64,000 nt of DNA from Platycnemis pennipes (lineage: Eukaryota; Arthropoda; Insecta; Odonata; Platycnemididae), in the NCBI GenBank assembly GCA_933228895.1, contig OW121846.1, positions 74,908,064 through 74,972,063 on the forward strand. The letters are read 5' to 3'. Below, piece after piece: positions 22,846-35,244 of this stretch. Below the pieces are notes generated by a model. It was given only the letters and a program-made list of their open reading frames with translations. It did not search any database and was not told where the DNA came from. Positions within the stretch are counted from its first letter, which is position 1, and each line of letters begins with the position of its first letter. The translations under genes were made by a program, and so were the position numbers.

Positions 22846-23680
22846 TTAAAAGTTTTTCAGGACTTTGTAAAAATACAAGTAACGAATTGGTAATAATTTT
22901 AACTCAATAAATAAGGGGAAAGTGTGGAATAATCTGGTTTTTCGCATAATTATTAGTAAAATTCTCTTTTGTAAGTACAATAGTGGATATATATTGTTTT
23001 TATATGCACCGCCCCAACATTGTATGCCGTAGGCTAATTTAGATTCCACAAGAGATGAATATATTACCTTGAGAAAGGACAGCGGACATTTGTTTCGCAT
23101 AAAATATAATTTGGAGAGACAGTTCCGTAATCTTGCTGCGATATTGTTAACATTTAAATTCCATTTTAATTTATTATCAATAATTATCCCTAAGTACTTA
23201 AAATCTGAAACGCATTCTATCGGGATACAATTTGAACAGTTATACGTGGAACATTCTAGGGTGTGGTACACAATATTCCAATTTTCTTTATATCTATTGC
23301 ATAGGTCAAATATCATGTATTTGGATTTAGGGCTTAAAGACAGTCTATTTTGATTAAACCACTGCCTGAGTAGTACCAGATCTTTTTCCATTTTTTCTCT
23401 AACGATATCCCAGGATTCACCTTGATAATTTATAGCAATATCGTCTGCGTAAGCTGTTATATTCCCTTGAAACTTTTGATGAAACAGATCGTTGATATAT
23501 ACCAGAAAGAGAATAGGCCCCAACACCGAACCTTGCGGAACTCCTGCTTTTATTACTTTACATTCACTGTAGCAGTCACAAACCCTAACACTTTGTGAGC
23601 GCAAAGATAAATAGCTTTTAAACCACTGCAGTACAATACCCCTTATTCCGGTCTGGTGTAGTATAGCCAGCGAGCCTCTT
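22846..23680 (-). pseudogene. 5'-truncated LINE reverse transcriptase with catalytic YADD box
   Basis: Minus-strand frame reading upstream as GIVLQWFKSYLSLRSQSVRV, then KAGVPQGSVLGPILFLVYIN, AYADDIAINYQ (catalytic Asp-Asp), DFKYLGIIIDNKLKWN and ESKLAYGIQCWGGAYKN. The region from palm to thumb is open to a stop near 22848. The fingers and endonuclease are missing at the 5' side, near 23680. Jockey/CR1-like by motif style, distinct from the RNase-H-bearing LINE at 28250. Confidence 0.85.
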
Positions 23681-23689
23681 TATGTGTTC

Positions 23690-25076
23690 ACTATTTGACA
23701 ACTATTCCCTTTTTTCGTAGGGTTTTTAATCAGTATAGCGTACCTTGGACAAAACTACCAGACTGATCCTGCCACCAATGCCCCTGATTCATTTCCCATG
23801 TAGCGATATAAAATCCACATTAAGGAAAATCAGTCCAATGAGACCATAGGTAATCATGAATTTTCACCTCGCGTATATGAAGGATTAGCTCCAGAATTAA
23901 CTCCGTATCTTATGTAATATTTAGCAAAACCTTCGAAAAACATGTACTGCCCAAATATTGGAAAATACCACACGCAACCCCAATTTCTAAAAGAGGTGAT
24001 AGATAGCAGCAACGTAAAAAATTATAAGCCGATATTACTTTATCGTACAGTTATCAGGGATGGGTAGTAGCCCTGTAGCAGCTATTCTTCTCAGTAGTTG
24101 TTGTGCGCTACAATTTATTTGAAGTGGATGTAAAGGTAGCAGCTACGGAAATTTCAGTTTCCGAAAAGTAGCTGTTCTGAACAGGTACTTTTCCAATTCA
24201 CTCGTTGAACTACGAAATCTAGTATCGCCGAAGTAGCAGGAAAATTTAATTCTGCCTCAATAGCAGCCTCTAATTCTATGTCGCTTTGAAATATTTTTCC
24301 ACACCTGCTTACCCCTCTTTCTCCAAGAGATTTCACGACCTTTGTTAAGCGCATCCCTCGGCTTTCGCCGAGGCACATACTGGTCCTTCTCGTTTAAGGG
24401 GAGGGATCGATAATCACATGCTGTGCTCAACCATCTTTCGTAGAAACCGAGTCCTATCGGACTGCACAAATAACAAGAATTAATGCCTCTCTTTGCATAC
24501 AAGATAACGAGGTACGCTATTTCTTAAACAGTTTTGATGCATATCACATATTGCTGCCATCCATTAAATAAATTGTTGGAAATAAATCACTGATTTAATG
24601 TTAATGCGTCTCATTCCAGGTGTTCAGAAATATCATGGGATGAGAATCTGGTCATATCAGTAAACTTCATTCATTTTCTACGAAATACACTCAAGTTGTG
24701 CGAACAATTTTAGGTAGGTATAAATAAATACAATGGAAACAACTCTGTGCTATTAAGTGAATTAAATCGATTATTCTTCATATTAAATAACTGGTAAGAT
24801 TAGTTCTTGGAAGGTAGTGTCCCTTGGATTTTAAATTCGTCCTCAGTAATTAGCTTGGATACCGTAAGAGGCATATGAAAAAGCTTATTATTAAACATAA
24901 GATATTAATATAATCAAGTGCTTTTGTGAAGAGGCTGTTCTCCGGAGCAAAAAGCGTGTTTATTTGCACGGAGAGTCAAATATCAGATTCGAATTCCGAC
25001 GCACAATTTCCGCTGAAAATGAATAAAATACTATATGAAAGCAAATTGCGAGATTTTATATATTATATATTCTTTT
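23690..25076. other. Interval with no recognised gene
   Basis: The stretch cagggatgggtagtag at 24055-24070 looks like one hAT-type terminus but I found no partner. Short frames at 24154-24502 have no known motif. Confidence 0.35.
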
Positions 25077-27194
25077 TTAACTCCAGAGTGCTCGCGTGGG
25101 TGACATATGTCACCCAGGACATAAAAATGTTACATAGTCTATGAACGCGAAGCGCTATAGTGTTGCCTTCTCAGGTATTCCTCGAGTCTTAACCATCCTC
25201 CCCGTTAGTAGCGCGTCACTCGATACGGTGCATCGACTTTTGAGGAGTGAATGTTTAAAATTCGTGGGTGACTTATGTCCCCCACGCGACCACTCAAGGA
25301 AGTTTTTGAAATCGAAATATCATGCGTAGGAACGCGTGTATCTTCTCGTAAGTAATATTATATTTACTTGTTTCACTTATTTTGATTGTAAGTAATTTGC
25401 TGTTTTATACAAAATTGTTATATTTTCTCGTGCCGTTCGAAGTGAAATTAAAACTCTTGGTGTTTTATAGGTTATAATGAAATCAAATTTGAACAATGAG
25501 ACAATACATAGGTGGTTAGAAGAAGACCTCGCAAAAAAGTCAGTGAATCAAATAGCAGTGATGAAGGACATAGTGGCTCAGAGGAGCAAAGTGATCACTT
25601 GGTTCACGTCAGGTTTCTGACACGGGAGAAGAAAGTGATGAATCTGATGACGACAGTGTGCCTTTGTCACAGTTGGCTGCATATGAGTCTCGCAATGGAA
25701 CAAAGTGGTGTAAATTTCCACGAGCTACATCTTGCACTAGACCTCACAATATTATGACTCCACCTCCAGGTGCAAAAGGTATTGCTGGAGGTGCTAAAAC
25801 TAGTCTCCAATTTTTTGCTGTTTTTTGACTGACATTTTGAGCATTCTTGCCGAATGCAGGAATATTTATATGGATTTGATCAAACAAAAATATAAGAGAG
25901 AAAGGGATGCCGCGCCAGCGGATTTGGTGGAAATGAAAGTGTTCGTCGGCTTGTAAGTAATTGGAGTTTGTAGGGCTGGACACAGAAACCTCAAAGACGC
26001 TTGGCACAATTCGCAAGGCCTAGGAATTGAAATGGGTTACAGCGCAATGTCACAAAACAGTTTCCACTTCCTGTTACGCAGTGTGCGCTTTTATGACGTT
26101 AGGGATAGGCCAGTTCGACAAGAACCCATAGGTTAGCATCTATGCGTCAATTATTGAGATCATGCTTAGAAATTACAAGGAATACTATACGCCAAGTGGA
26201 TATATGACCCTTGACAAGCACCTTTCAGGGTCACTTTGGCTTTAAAATTTATATGCCAAACAAGCTCACTAAATTTGGCATCGAAATAATGATAGCCCTA
26301 GATATCAAATATCCTTATGTGTGCAATTTTGAAGTGTATTCAGGTGTGCAGCCATAAGATCCATTTCGAATATCTAATCAAGATGGAGCCCTTGTACGGC
26401 CTGGGGTGTAATGTGACTATAGATAATTGGTTCACCAGTTTGCCCATAAGCGAACAATTACTGCAAAAACGAATCAGAGTTGTTGGAACACTAACAAACA
26501 ACAAACCAGTGATACCTTAGAAATTCAAGACAAGTCAGAGCAGAGAAAAAAAATGGCTTCAAATTTGTGTTCCAATCTAATTTTGCTATAGTCAGCTATG
26601 TTCCGAAGAGAAACAAGGCCGTTTTATTGCTGTCTACCATGCACAAGGATGATGAAATTGACGCTGTAAGTGGAGAATCTACGAATTCCGAGGTAATTGC
26701 GTTTTACAACCACACCAAATATGGCGTCGATGTATTCAATACGATGTCGTCGTCAATGTCGTCAATACGATGTGACGCGCAACAGCCGCCGATGGGCTCT
26801 TAAATTCTTTTATAATTTTCTGAATATGGCTGGTATAAATGGTCTTATTATATACCAATTGAAAAATCCAAAAATAAAATGTATTCGCCGAAAATATTTG
26901 CAGGAGGATGGGTTTGAACTTGGGAAAGCTCTTATTACTCGATGTATTTCACAAGACAATGTACCCAGGGCGATAAAATTAAAAGCTAGTCTTCTCCTGG
27001 GGCTATCAGAATATCTACAAGCACAAGGTTTGCCGATGCGGGGTGGTAAAGGATGATGTGAATTTTGCGGTCGAGCCCGAGACCGGAGTGCCCGGAAACA
27101 ATGCGGCAAGTGCAATAGGCGTGTTTGTTCAGACCGCCAACTCATCGTGCGCCCAGGGCCGGTCCGAGAGGATTTTTTCACACAAGCAGGATAG
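25077..27194 (+). pseudogene. Second piggyBac-like element, decayed transposase
   Basis: Plus-strand fragments in order: an acidic N-terminus near 25550 (SESNSSDEGHSGSEEQSDH), NVTIDNWFTSLPISEQLL (second Asp region), SNFAIVSYVPKRNKAVLLL, FYNHTKYGVDVFNTM (third Asp region), RRWALKFFYNFLNMAG. At 27024-27150 comes a cysteine-rich tail with CEFCGRARDRSA and QCGKCNRRVCSD, with TGA where Arg is expected at 27054. A TTAA at 25077-25080 followed by a GTGGGTGACATATGTCACCC palindrome may be the left end. No right end was found. Distinct in sequence from the element at 8993-11575. Confidence 0.8.
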
Positions 27195-27652
27195 CGTTTA
27201 GAGCCCCATGTAGTTTTTTGGCTCCCCTTGCAAAGAATTGTGTTTTTGTTGTTTTTTACGATCTTAATAAGACTTTCGAAACTTAAAATAATGTAATCTT
27301 ATTTACACATTATGGAAATGGATTATTTCTTCATTTAAATTAAATATTGCGAAGAAATTCCACTGTAATTTTATTTATTTATTCAGTGGGCTGCTGCCCT
27401 TTTTCAAAATTATTTCTGAATAGAAACACGCAAAAAAACTACTTTATTGATTTGGATACATTTAAAACATTGAAAAAAGGTGTTTTAATTCTAATAAAGA
27501 AATTTATAGGAAAGTAGAGTAGATGGTGAGTTAAAATATCAAATTACTTTTTTTAATAAATTATAAATCAAAACAAGTAATACAATAGCTTATACATTTG
27601 TTAACATTTTAATTGTGTATATGCTAAATATTGTTCCTTTGAGTAAAAAAAA
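27195..27652. other. AT-rich spacer
   Basis: Between the piggyBac relic and the ZMYM1-like relic. Nothing recognised. Confidence 0.4.
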
Positions 27653-28235
27653 TTATGCTGAAATTTTTCTAGCCTTTAAATTTGCAAAATCTTTCAAAAT
27701 AGAATCTGTGTCAATTAACTTCAAAGTTTCACTTTCAATGGCTAATATTGACAGCCCAGTCAATAGCTCTTGAGAAAGTATTGATCTAAGGTATGTCTTT
27801 ATCAACTTATATTTTGAAAAACTTCTTTCGCTAGTAGCTACAGATAAGGTCAAGAGGATTCGCAAACTTGCAGAAGTATTGGGAAAAAATGAGCTTGTTG
27901 GAGAAGATTCAGGGGGAAGAATGGGTGCTAACATCAAAAGTTCGTCGCATAGTTCTTTCCCGTCGATGTCACATTCATTACCATCACTTAGGACATCCTG
28001 AAGAGTCATGCATGCAGCATTTAGTTTTGCACGATCCCACTTCTGCAGACCATGAAAGCCAAAATTATCACTATGATTGTCCATTTGCTCAATTATTTCT
28101 TTTAGTGAGTTGACAGCTGTATCCAGAATTGCGTAGAAAAAATTCACCTTAAAGCTGCGTTTTACTACTTCAATAGGATCATCGTCAGATTCACACGTAA
28201 ATTGCTTGTTCACTCTCCTGGAACGGATATGATTT
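27653..28235 (-). pseudogene. ZMYM1-like hAT-derived transposase, C-terminal part
   Basis: Minus-strand frame that ends with FFPNTSASLRILLTLSVATS, ERSFSKYKLIKTYLRS and LTGLSILAIESE, the hAT C-terminal dimerisation region as found in proteins annotated zinc finger MYM-type 1-like. Upstream lies KWDRAKLNAACMTLQDVL. It is open to its stop. The rest of the protein continues on the far side of the LINE, at 33902-34974, so one transposase frame was split by that insertion. Confidence 0.82.
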
Positions 28236-28930
28236 TCTTTTTCAACATCCCCCTGCGGGTAGGGGGATTGAGAATACTCCCGCAGCATCCCTGCTTGTCG
28301 TAAGAGGCGACTAAAAGGGCGGGGAGACAACCCCGAAAACAAACCCAGAGCCAACAAGGGTTGAGCCCGGACAGTGTTGTGGGTCAACTGTCTGTGTGTG
28401 GCCATACCACCTGGCCTGCGATCCACCCGCATGTTTGCCGTGTGCGGAGACCCGTAAGGAGGAGAAGGGGATCCTGGAGGGCGAGGTCCGTGGTTCCCAG
28501 CCGGGTGTCGGATGCCCGGTATGGACTACGGGCTAATACCCCTCTTCGGCCCTGGATTCGCTGTAAACGGGCGGCCGGGAGCTAGCCACTCCCGGTCAAT
28601 CGGCTTCCGATACGTTCGGTGGCGAGTGCCAGGGAGGTGGGGGTCTGCGTAGGGCGGTCGGAGATGTACGGGTTTGGTGGGCCCGTGCATTAAAGACCCA
28701 ACCCGAAACAGACAACCACCTTTAGGGTGCTATATCCCCTCGGGTAGCCCTGGCGACCGCACCGGTTTGCGGTGCGGCGTCCTGAATGTGTGGCTCCATG
28801 GTGGGTGGGGAGCCCGGGGGATGAATCAAGTTTAGGCATGGCGGATTAATCCCTTCCACCACCTAAGAGATCCCGTCCGGAAACGGGCGGGGGAGTTAAC
28901 GTTCCCGGCGCTAGTCAGCGCTATTTAGGG

Positions 28931-30097
28931 ATGAGGTGTCAGAAGGAAGGGGAGAACCTGAAAAAGGTGTCTCCCTTCCTTATACGTAAAGTTCTGTCTG
29001 GTTTTGTTCCTGGGGAACTAAAATCTGCCAAGAAACTTCGCGATGGCACACTGCTCATCGAAACGGCTTCGAGGGGTCAAAGCGACAAGCTCTTGAAAAT
29101 GAAAAAGCTTGGCGAAATTCCCGTTAAGGTCGAGGTACACCGCACCTTAAACACCTCTCGGGGAGTGATTAGTCACTATGACCTTTTGTACGTAGAGATC
29201 GACGAGATCAAGCGAGAGATGGCCTCTCAGGGAGTCACCGATGCTCGTCGACTCACTACAAAGCGCAACGGAGAAAGAGTAAACACAACGTCTGTTGTAC
29301 TCACGTTCGCGCGTGACCAACTCCCCGACAAGGTGTTTGTCGGTTATGAATCGGTCCCAGTGCGGCCATTCATACCGGCACCCATGCGATGCTACCAGTG
29401 CCAGCGATTCGGCCACATGGCCACACGGTGCGAGGGCAAGGCCACCTGCCCCCGCTGCGGCCTGGAGAAGCATGAGGGTGCGGAGTGCACAGGTGACCCA
29501 CTTTGCGTCCGTAGTTTGTAGTGTAGCTTTGTAGTGAGTCGACGAGCATCGGTGACTCCCTGAGAGGCCATCTCTCGCTTGATCTCGTCGATCTCTACGT
29601 ACAAAAGGTCCTAGTGACTAATCACTCCCCGAGAGGTGTGACCGGTGCACCTCGACCTCGACGGGAACATGGAAATCAAGACGGTTGAAAAAATCCCCTA
29701 TTTCGAGGCTGGGAAAAAGTATAGAGCACAAGTTGCTCCTACTTTCTCCAAGTCGTACGCCCATGTCGCTTCCCCTCGAATTGCCAAGGTCACCATCTCG
29801 ACTCAGACGGAAGATAATGAGAGCCAAGAAACGAAAGCCTCTGTCCAGAAATTTGCCATGCCGGCTAAGGCTACAAATCCGGCAAACAATACAGCAACCA
29901 CCGGTCCGGGTTCTCCTAAGAAGAACCCCAACAAATCTACCGCCGGGGCCACGCAAACAAAGCGTAGGAACTCCCAATCCCCTGACTCATCTGGTAAGGT
30001 TCGACAGAGCCAACCAGAGCCAATGGAGGAGTGTCTATCAGACACCGAAATCCTCCAATTTGGCAATAAGGGGAAGAAAAACCGCATTAAGCGCTGA
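28931..30097 (+). pseudogene. LINE ORF1 (gag-like, CCHC knuckles), broken by an inverted duplication
   Basis: The first part (28931-29521) has an RNA-binding-protein-like N-terminus (VSPFLIRKVLSGFVPGELKS) and two CCHC knuckles, CYQCQRFGHMATRC and CPRCGLEKHEGAEC. It ends early at a TAG because 29527-29656 is a reversed copy of 29128-29263. The frame resumes at about 29665 (MEIKTVEKIPYFEAGKKYRA) and finishes at 30097 with a low-complexity Pro/Ser/Lys region. Comparison with the second LINE copy (36336-37120) shows that the third knuckle region was lost at the rearrangement. Confidence 0.85.
29527..29656 (-). repeat. Inverted duplicate of 29128-29263 within LINE ORF1
   Basis: Reverse complement reads through gtgattagtcacta, gaccttttgtacgtagagat, cgacgagatcaagcgagaga and gactcactacaaag, almost identical to the upstream segment, with more changes only at the ggtcgaggt end. 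The second LINE copy lacks it. Confidence 0.9.
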
Positions 30098-30177
30098 TCC
30101 TCCCTAAGTTTTAACTGCTCGTATTTATTGTTTTAATCCCTTTTTTATATATATATATATATATTTATTTATTTATT

Positions 30178-33100
30178 ATGGCTTTTATAATGCAGTGGAA
30201 CTGCAACGGTTTTTATAGGCACAAGGAGGAGCTGGCCATTTTAATTCGAGATTTTAACCCTTTTTGCGTTTGTCTTCAAGAAACGCTTTTTAAAGACACG
30301 GGCAATGGGATTTTAAAACATTTTAACGTTTTTAGACATGACGACACCAGCGGCCAACGAGCCCAGGGTGGAGTGGCAGTTGCTATTCGGGAGGCCCTTT
30401 ACACCTCCCGAATACAGCTAAATACACCGTTTCAAGCGGTGGCAGTTACGGTGCACACTCCGGAGGCGATTACGTTATGCAACGTTTATCTGCCGGAGGG
30501 TGCACCGGTCACCCGTTTTAATCTAGAATCCCTTGTGCACCAGCTGCCTCGGCCTTTTATTTTACTCGGGGATTTTAACGCTCATGATCGTCTATGGGGA
30601 AGCACTGCGGTGCAGTGGTTCCCCAACGGGGAGAAGACCCGGTTTAACTCTTTCAATGGTGATTTTTCCGCCATTGATTTATGCATTATATCGAGCAGTT
30701 TAACAAATAAAATATCTTTGTCTGTACACGAAGATCTTTGTGGGAGCGATCACTTTTCCCTTTTAATTTTTAAGGATCGATCTTTTAACCCTGATTTAAT
30801 CCGACCAGGCAACTGGATGATCCGGAAAGCCGACTGGCCTTGTTTTAAAAGTAATTTTAAATATACGTGTGATATAAATCGCGATAGCGCTTTTAATGTA
30901 AAATTATTGACTAACAGCATCATCAACGCCGCCGACAAGAGCGTACCACGGTCTCGGCGCATCATGTCGAGAGCTGCTGTGCCATGGTGGAATGATGACT
31001 GTGCCAAAGCCATTCGGCAACGCAAGAAGGCGTTGCACATCTTCAATAAATATCTTGCACAGGTTTGGCGCAAGGTGAAGAGCATTTCGGGAAATCATCA
31101 GCAGCTCGGTTTCTCCTTAAAAGTCAGAGGAAATGTGGTTACATCTCCAGCTGCCATCGGCGAGATATTCGGCCAGTTAATCTCAAATACGAGCAGCGAT
31201 GAAAATCTGGATCCTGCCTTCCGAACGATTAAGCAACGTCTCGAGAACATTCCTATCGGCTTTAAGGAGACGCGGACTCTGGCAGATTACAACCTCCCCT
31301 TTTCCTTGTGGGAGCTGAAATCTGCCATCGATGACTCCCACGACACCTCTCCAGGACCAGACGGGGTCCACAATGCATTTCTCCGCAACCTCCCGGAGAC
31401 AGCGCTGCAGTAAGTCCTGCAGACGTTTAATCAGCTGTGGGCAGAAAGTAACTTTCCTTCGTCCTGGCGGCGTCGCCTTCGTCATTGTCCCCATTCCCAA
31501 ACATGGGAAAAATAGAGCTGACCCGAATTCTTACCGGCCAATATCTCTCACCAGCTGCCTGTGCAAGTTAATGGAGAGAATGGTGAACCGGCGGCTCGTT
31601 TGGTGGTTAGAGCGCTGGAACTTTCTCTCCATGTTCCAATGTGGATTCAGACGGGGCCGTTCCACAATGGACCATTTGGTGAGGATCGACAATTTCATCC
31701 AAGAAGGCTTTCTCCTCCGCCAGCATGTGATCTGGGTCTTCTTCAATTTGGAGAAGGCTTACGACCGGGTGTGGCGGCGGAAGGTATTAATGACTTTGCA
31801 CGAGTGTGGCTTTAGAGGCAATTTGCCGATTTTTATTCAACATTTTTTAATGCACCGAGTTTTTAAAATTAGAATAGGCCAGTTTTTATCCAACTTTTAC
31901 CGTCTTGACAACGGAGTGCCCCGGGGCTCCGTCTTGAGCGTGACGCTTTTCGCCATTGCGATAAATGACGTCGTAAATTGTATCAAGGCGCCGGTGATAG
32001 GCACACTGTTCGTGGATGACCTGGCAATTTTCTGCAGGTCATCCAAGGTGGTAACTGCATCCCGAATGGTCCAATTGACATTGAACAAATTGGACCAATG
32101 GACCCAAAGGAACGGATTTCCGTTCTCCTATGAGAAGACCAGGTGCGTCCATTTCCACAGGAGAATAGGAATCCAAATGCTGCCCACATTATCCCTTAGA
32201 GGAAGAAATCTTCCTTTCGTCCAGTCAGCCCGCTTTCTCGGTATGACACTCGACTACAGGCTCAATTGGCGAGAGCACATTCAACTTTTAAAGACCAAAT
32301 GTCTGCAATCGTTAAACGTATTAAAGTTTTTAAGCCACACATCGTGGGGAGCAGACCGCACAACATTGCTCTTATTGTATCGCACATTGGTTCGTTCTAA
32401 ACTAGACTACGGTTCTTTTGTTTATGCGTCCGCCCGCGAGTCATACCTGCGAGCATTGTCCCCCGTGCACAACGCGGGGTTGCGACTCTGCACGGGGGCA
32501 TTTCGGACAAGCCCTGTCATAAGCATCTATTCTGATGCAGGGGAGCCTCCTCTTTGCCACCGCAGAAACGTGCTTATGTGCAATTACGCCTCCAAAGTTT
32601 TGTCCATGACGGCACACCCATGTTTTAACATACTCTTTAAACCACGTTTTTAAGACATTTTTAACCGACGGACGAAGGCCACTAGGCCCGTCTGTGTACG
32701 TTTTAATGATTTTATTCGTGAGTGTGATTTCAGAATACCTAAAGTGTACCCTGTATGTTACGCAACCCACCCTCCCTGGTTAACACCCGCTCCTGTGGTT
32801 AACACAGTCCTAAGCAAACTACCAAAATCCTTTACCACTTCCTTGGAATACCAACGTCAGTTCTTAATGTTTCTGAGTAATCACTCCGAATTTGTTCCTG
32901 TATACACTGACGGTTCAAAATCGGAGTTGGCCTGTGCCTGCGCAGCGTTCTCGAGTACCCAAGGAGCCGTCAAAGCCAAATTAAATCCGCTGTGTAGTGT
33001 GTACACAGCGGAACTATTCGCCATGAAGATGGCAGTTAAAACTCTATGTGACGAAGGTGGCTCCTTTGTTATATGCACCGATTCCCTGAGTTCCTTACAG

Positions 33101-33705
33101 TCAATTTCCGGTTTTTCGCCCATGCACCCGATTATTCAGGATATACATTCGTACCTGCTGTCTCTCAGCAGAGAGGGGGTACTTGTTTGGTTCCTTTGGG
33201 TCCCGGGGCATGTGGGAATAGCCGGAAATGAAAAGGCAGACGCTTTGGCCAAAGAAGCTCTGAACGAGACGGAGTGTAAGTCCACGCTGGTACCTTACGA
33301 GGACCTACAATCTTGCCTGAGACAGGTAGTCCTAGGGCAGTGGAAGGAATATTGGCGCTCTACATATAATAATAAACTCCGCGACATCAAGCCGGTTACG
33401 TCAGTGTGGCCCTCTTCCGTCAGGAATAGCCGAAGAGAGGAAGTCGTCATCACACGTTTGAGGATAGGGCATTGCCCTTGACCCACTCATTCCTCTTCAC
33501 GGAAGAGAAACAACCACCTCAGTGTGATGACTGCAACTGTCCTCTCAGCGTTCGGCATATCCTGACGGAGTGTGACAAATACCGTGACGCACGAAGGCAG
33601 CTAAACTTAGGGGGAGACCTAAAATCCGTCCTAGGAGACGACCCTAATGTTATAACCCGAGTAATCAAATTTCTGAAAGACACGGGACTATTCAAAAAAG
33701 TATAG
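30178..33705 (+). pseudogene. LINE ORF2: endonuclease, reverse transcriptase, RNase H
   Basis: Starts MAFIMQWNCNGFYRHKEEL, an exonuclease/endonuclease/phosphatase domain with CLQETL and GDFNAHD. Then reverse transcriptase: NSYRPISLTSCLCKLMERMV, CGFRRGRSTMDHL, LEKAYDRVW, GTLFVDDLAIFCRS (catalytic). RNase H follows: VPVYTDGSKS, YTAELFAMKMA, VICTDSLSS, WVPGHVGIAGNEKADALA. Last is a knuckle-like THSFLF...CDDCNCPLSVRHILTEC tail. Breaks: TAA at 31411, a frameshift near 31470, TAA at 32651, and a shift at 33475. In-frame deletions near 30610 and 31050 show against copy 2. Inactive, but only lightly damaged. Confidence 0.9.
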
Positions 33706-33901
33706 ATCTCACTTTTTTTTAAATCACTGTATTCAATTTTTTAATAAGTGCCATAACTACGATAGACAATGTTTATTATTATTACTGTTACACTTATAAA
33801 TGTTACTACTAAGAATGGGTAGTGGTGCAAAATGACCTAGCCGTCGACGCACCCTACAAGTTTTAAACCTACCTACCTACCTACCTATCTTTTTCAACAT
33901 C

Positions 33902-34974
33902 TGAATGAGATCCAAGTTTTTTGGCAAGCTCTTTTGCATCCGTTATCACGCTATTGAACCCGTCTTCAGACCTCATTTTCTTAAAAAAACTGTCAACACT
34001 TTCAATCAAATCTATGGAACTTTGTAAATTTACAGTAATCTTTTGGAGAACATTGCTAACCTTGTTGATTTGGAATAAAATTTCGTACCAGACCACTATG
34101 CGACAAAGAAATTTAAATTCTTGTAATTTTTCTGCGATTCCAATGGCAGTGTTTTTTGCAAAAGCATCTATTTTATGATCTTCACTGGCTTCATAAACAG
34201 CAACCTACCCTTGATTAATATAGTATCGAAGAGGCTCTAATGCATTTTTTCGTTTTTCCCATCGGGCATCGCTGAGAGGTTTTACAGTTACATTAGATAC
34301 ATGCTTTTTCAAAATACCCATCAATAGGTAGATGTAGAAAAAATTTGAATATCTCTTGCACCGAGCTAATGAATTGATAGAGACAGGACATGACAGCGCT
34401 GCATTGCTCACGACAAGGTTTAATGAATGACTTCCACATGGAACGAAAAAAGCTCCAGGGTTAAGGTCTTTGATTCTTTTTTGAACCCCTATCTTTTTCC
34501 CTTTCATATTGGAGCCATTATTATACCCTTTTCCTCCCATATTTTTCAATTGAATATGCCGTCTTATCAACTCGTTCAAGAGAATGTCAGGTAGACCTTC
34601 ACCTTAACTGGAGTAAAACCTAGGAAATGTTCTTTAATAGCTATTTCTTCACCTGAATCTGCTTGAGCAAAACGAACGATGATCAACATCTGTTCTGTAC
34701 GGCTGATATTTGAGGTACAGTGTAATACAACTGAGTTGTATGACGCTTTTTCAAGTTCATGTAAAATATAGTCATGAATACGTGTTGATAAGACAGTAAT
34801 GAATTCATTTTGTATGTTTTTATAAAGATAATGAACACTGGCTTTATGAGAACGTGCTCTTCACAAGTCTTCTTTCAAGACAACATCAACTGTGGCAATG
34901 TGTTCTATTAATTTCAAGAAATTCCCATTATTCTTTTTAAATAGTGTATCTGTTGTTCCTCGAAATGCCAAAAA
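33902..34974 (-). pseudogene. ZMYM1-like hAT-derived transposase, central part
   Basis: Reading down from 34974: IFLAFRGTTDTLFKKNNGNF, LKLIEHIATVDVVLKEDL, then after a stop HKASVHYLYKNIQNEFITVL, TSNISRTEQMLIIVRFAQAD, IQLKNMGGKGYNNGSNMKGK, NPGAFFVPCGSHSLNLVV and VKPLSDARWEKRKNAL. This is the DUF4371/hAT catalytic core as in ZMYM1-like proteins. It is followed by GSHSDVEKDR at the LINE target site and continues at 28235-27653. The 5' part is cut off by LINE copy 2, which starts near 34976. Carries several stops and shifts. Confidence 0.82.
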
Positions 34975-35244
34975 GATGCGGATCAACTGTCTGTGTGTGG
35001 CGGTACCATCTTGCCCACGAACTACCCATGAGTTTGCCGTGAATGGATACCCGTAAGGGGGAGAAGGGGATCGTGGTGTGTGAGTTCTCCGGCACGCAGC
35101 TGGGTTTGGGCTCAAGTTCAATACCCCACTTCGGCCCCAGATTCCCCGCAAACGGCAGGTTAATAGCTAGACACTCTTGATCAATCGGCTTCCGATACCT
35201 TCGGTGGTGAGTGCTTGGGAGGTGGGGCCCTGACGAAGCAGCTG

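Larger units (their letters stand above)
28250..33887 (+). mobile_element. Nearly full-length LINE with RNase H, 14-bp target duplication
   Basis: Flanked by the direct repeat TCTTTTTCAACATC at 28236-28249 and 33888-33901, so the insertion limits are exact. Order: GC-rich 5' UTR (28250-28930), ORF1 with CCHC knuckles, ORF2 with endonuclease, reverse transcriptase, RNase H and a C-terminal zinc-knuckle-like region, then a 3' UTR with gtagtggtgcaaaatgacc and gtcgacgcaccc and a (CCTA)n tail. Domain order fits the I/Nimb-type group; the exact clade would need a phylogeny. It inserted into a ZMYM1-like hAT relic. A second copy is at 34976-41317. Confidence 0.9.

Noticed and set aside
24055..24520. 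hAT element starting at cagggatgggtagtag
   Set aside because: Only one terminus-like word was found, with no inverted partner, target duplication or transposase. Left unlisted as an element.
29392..29604. Minus-strand coding frame similar to the LINE ORF1
   Set aside because: It is created by the inverted duplicate at 29527-29656 reading antisense, not an independent gene.
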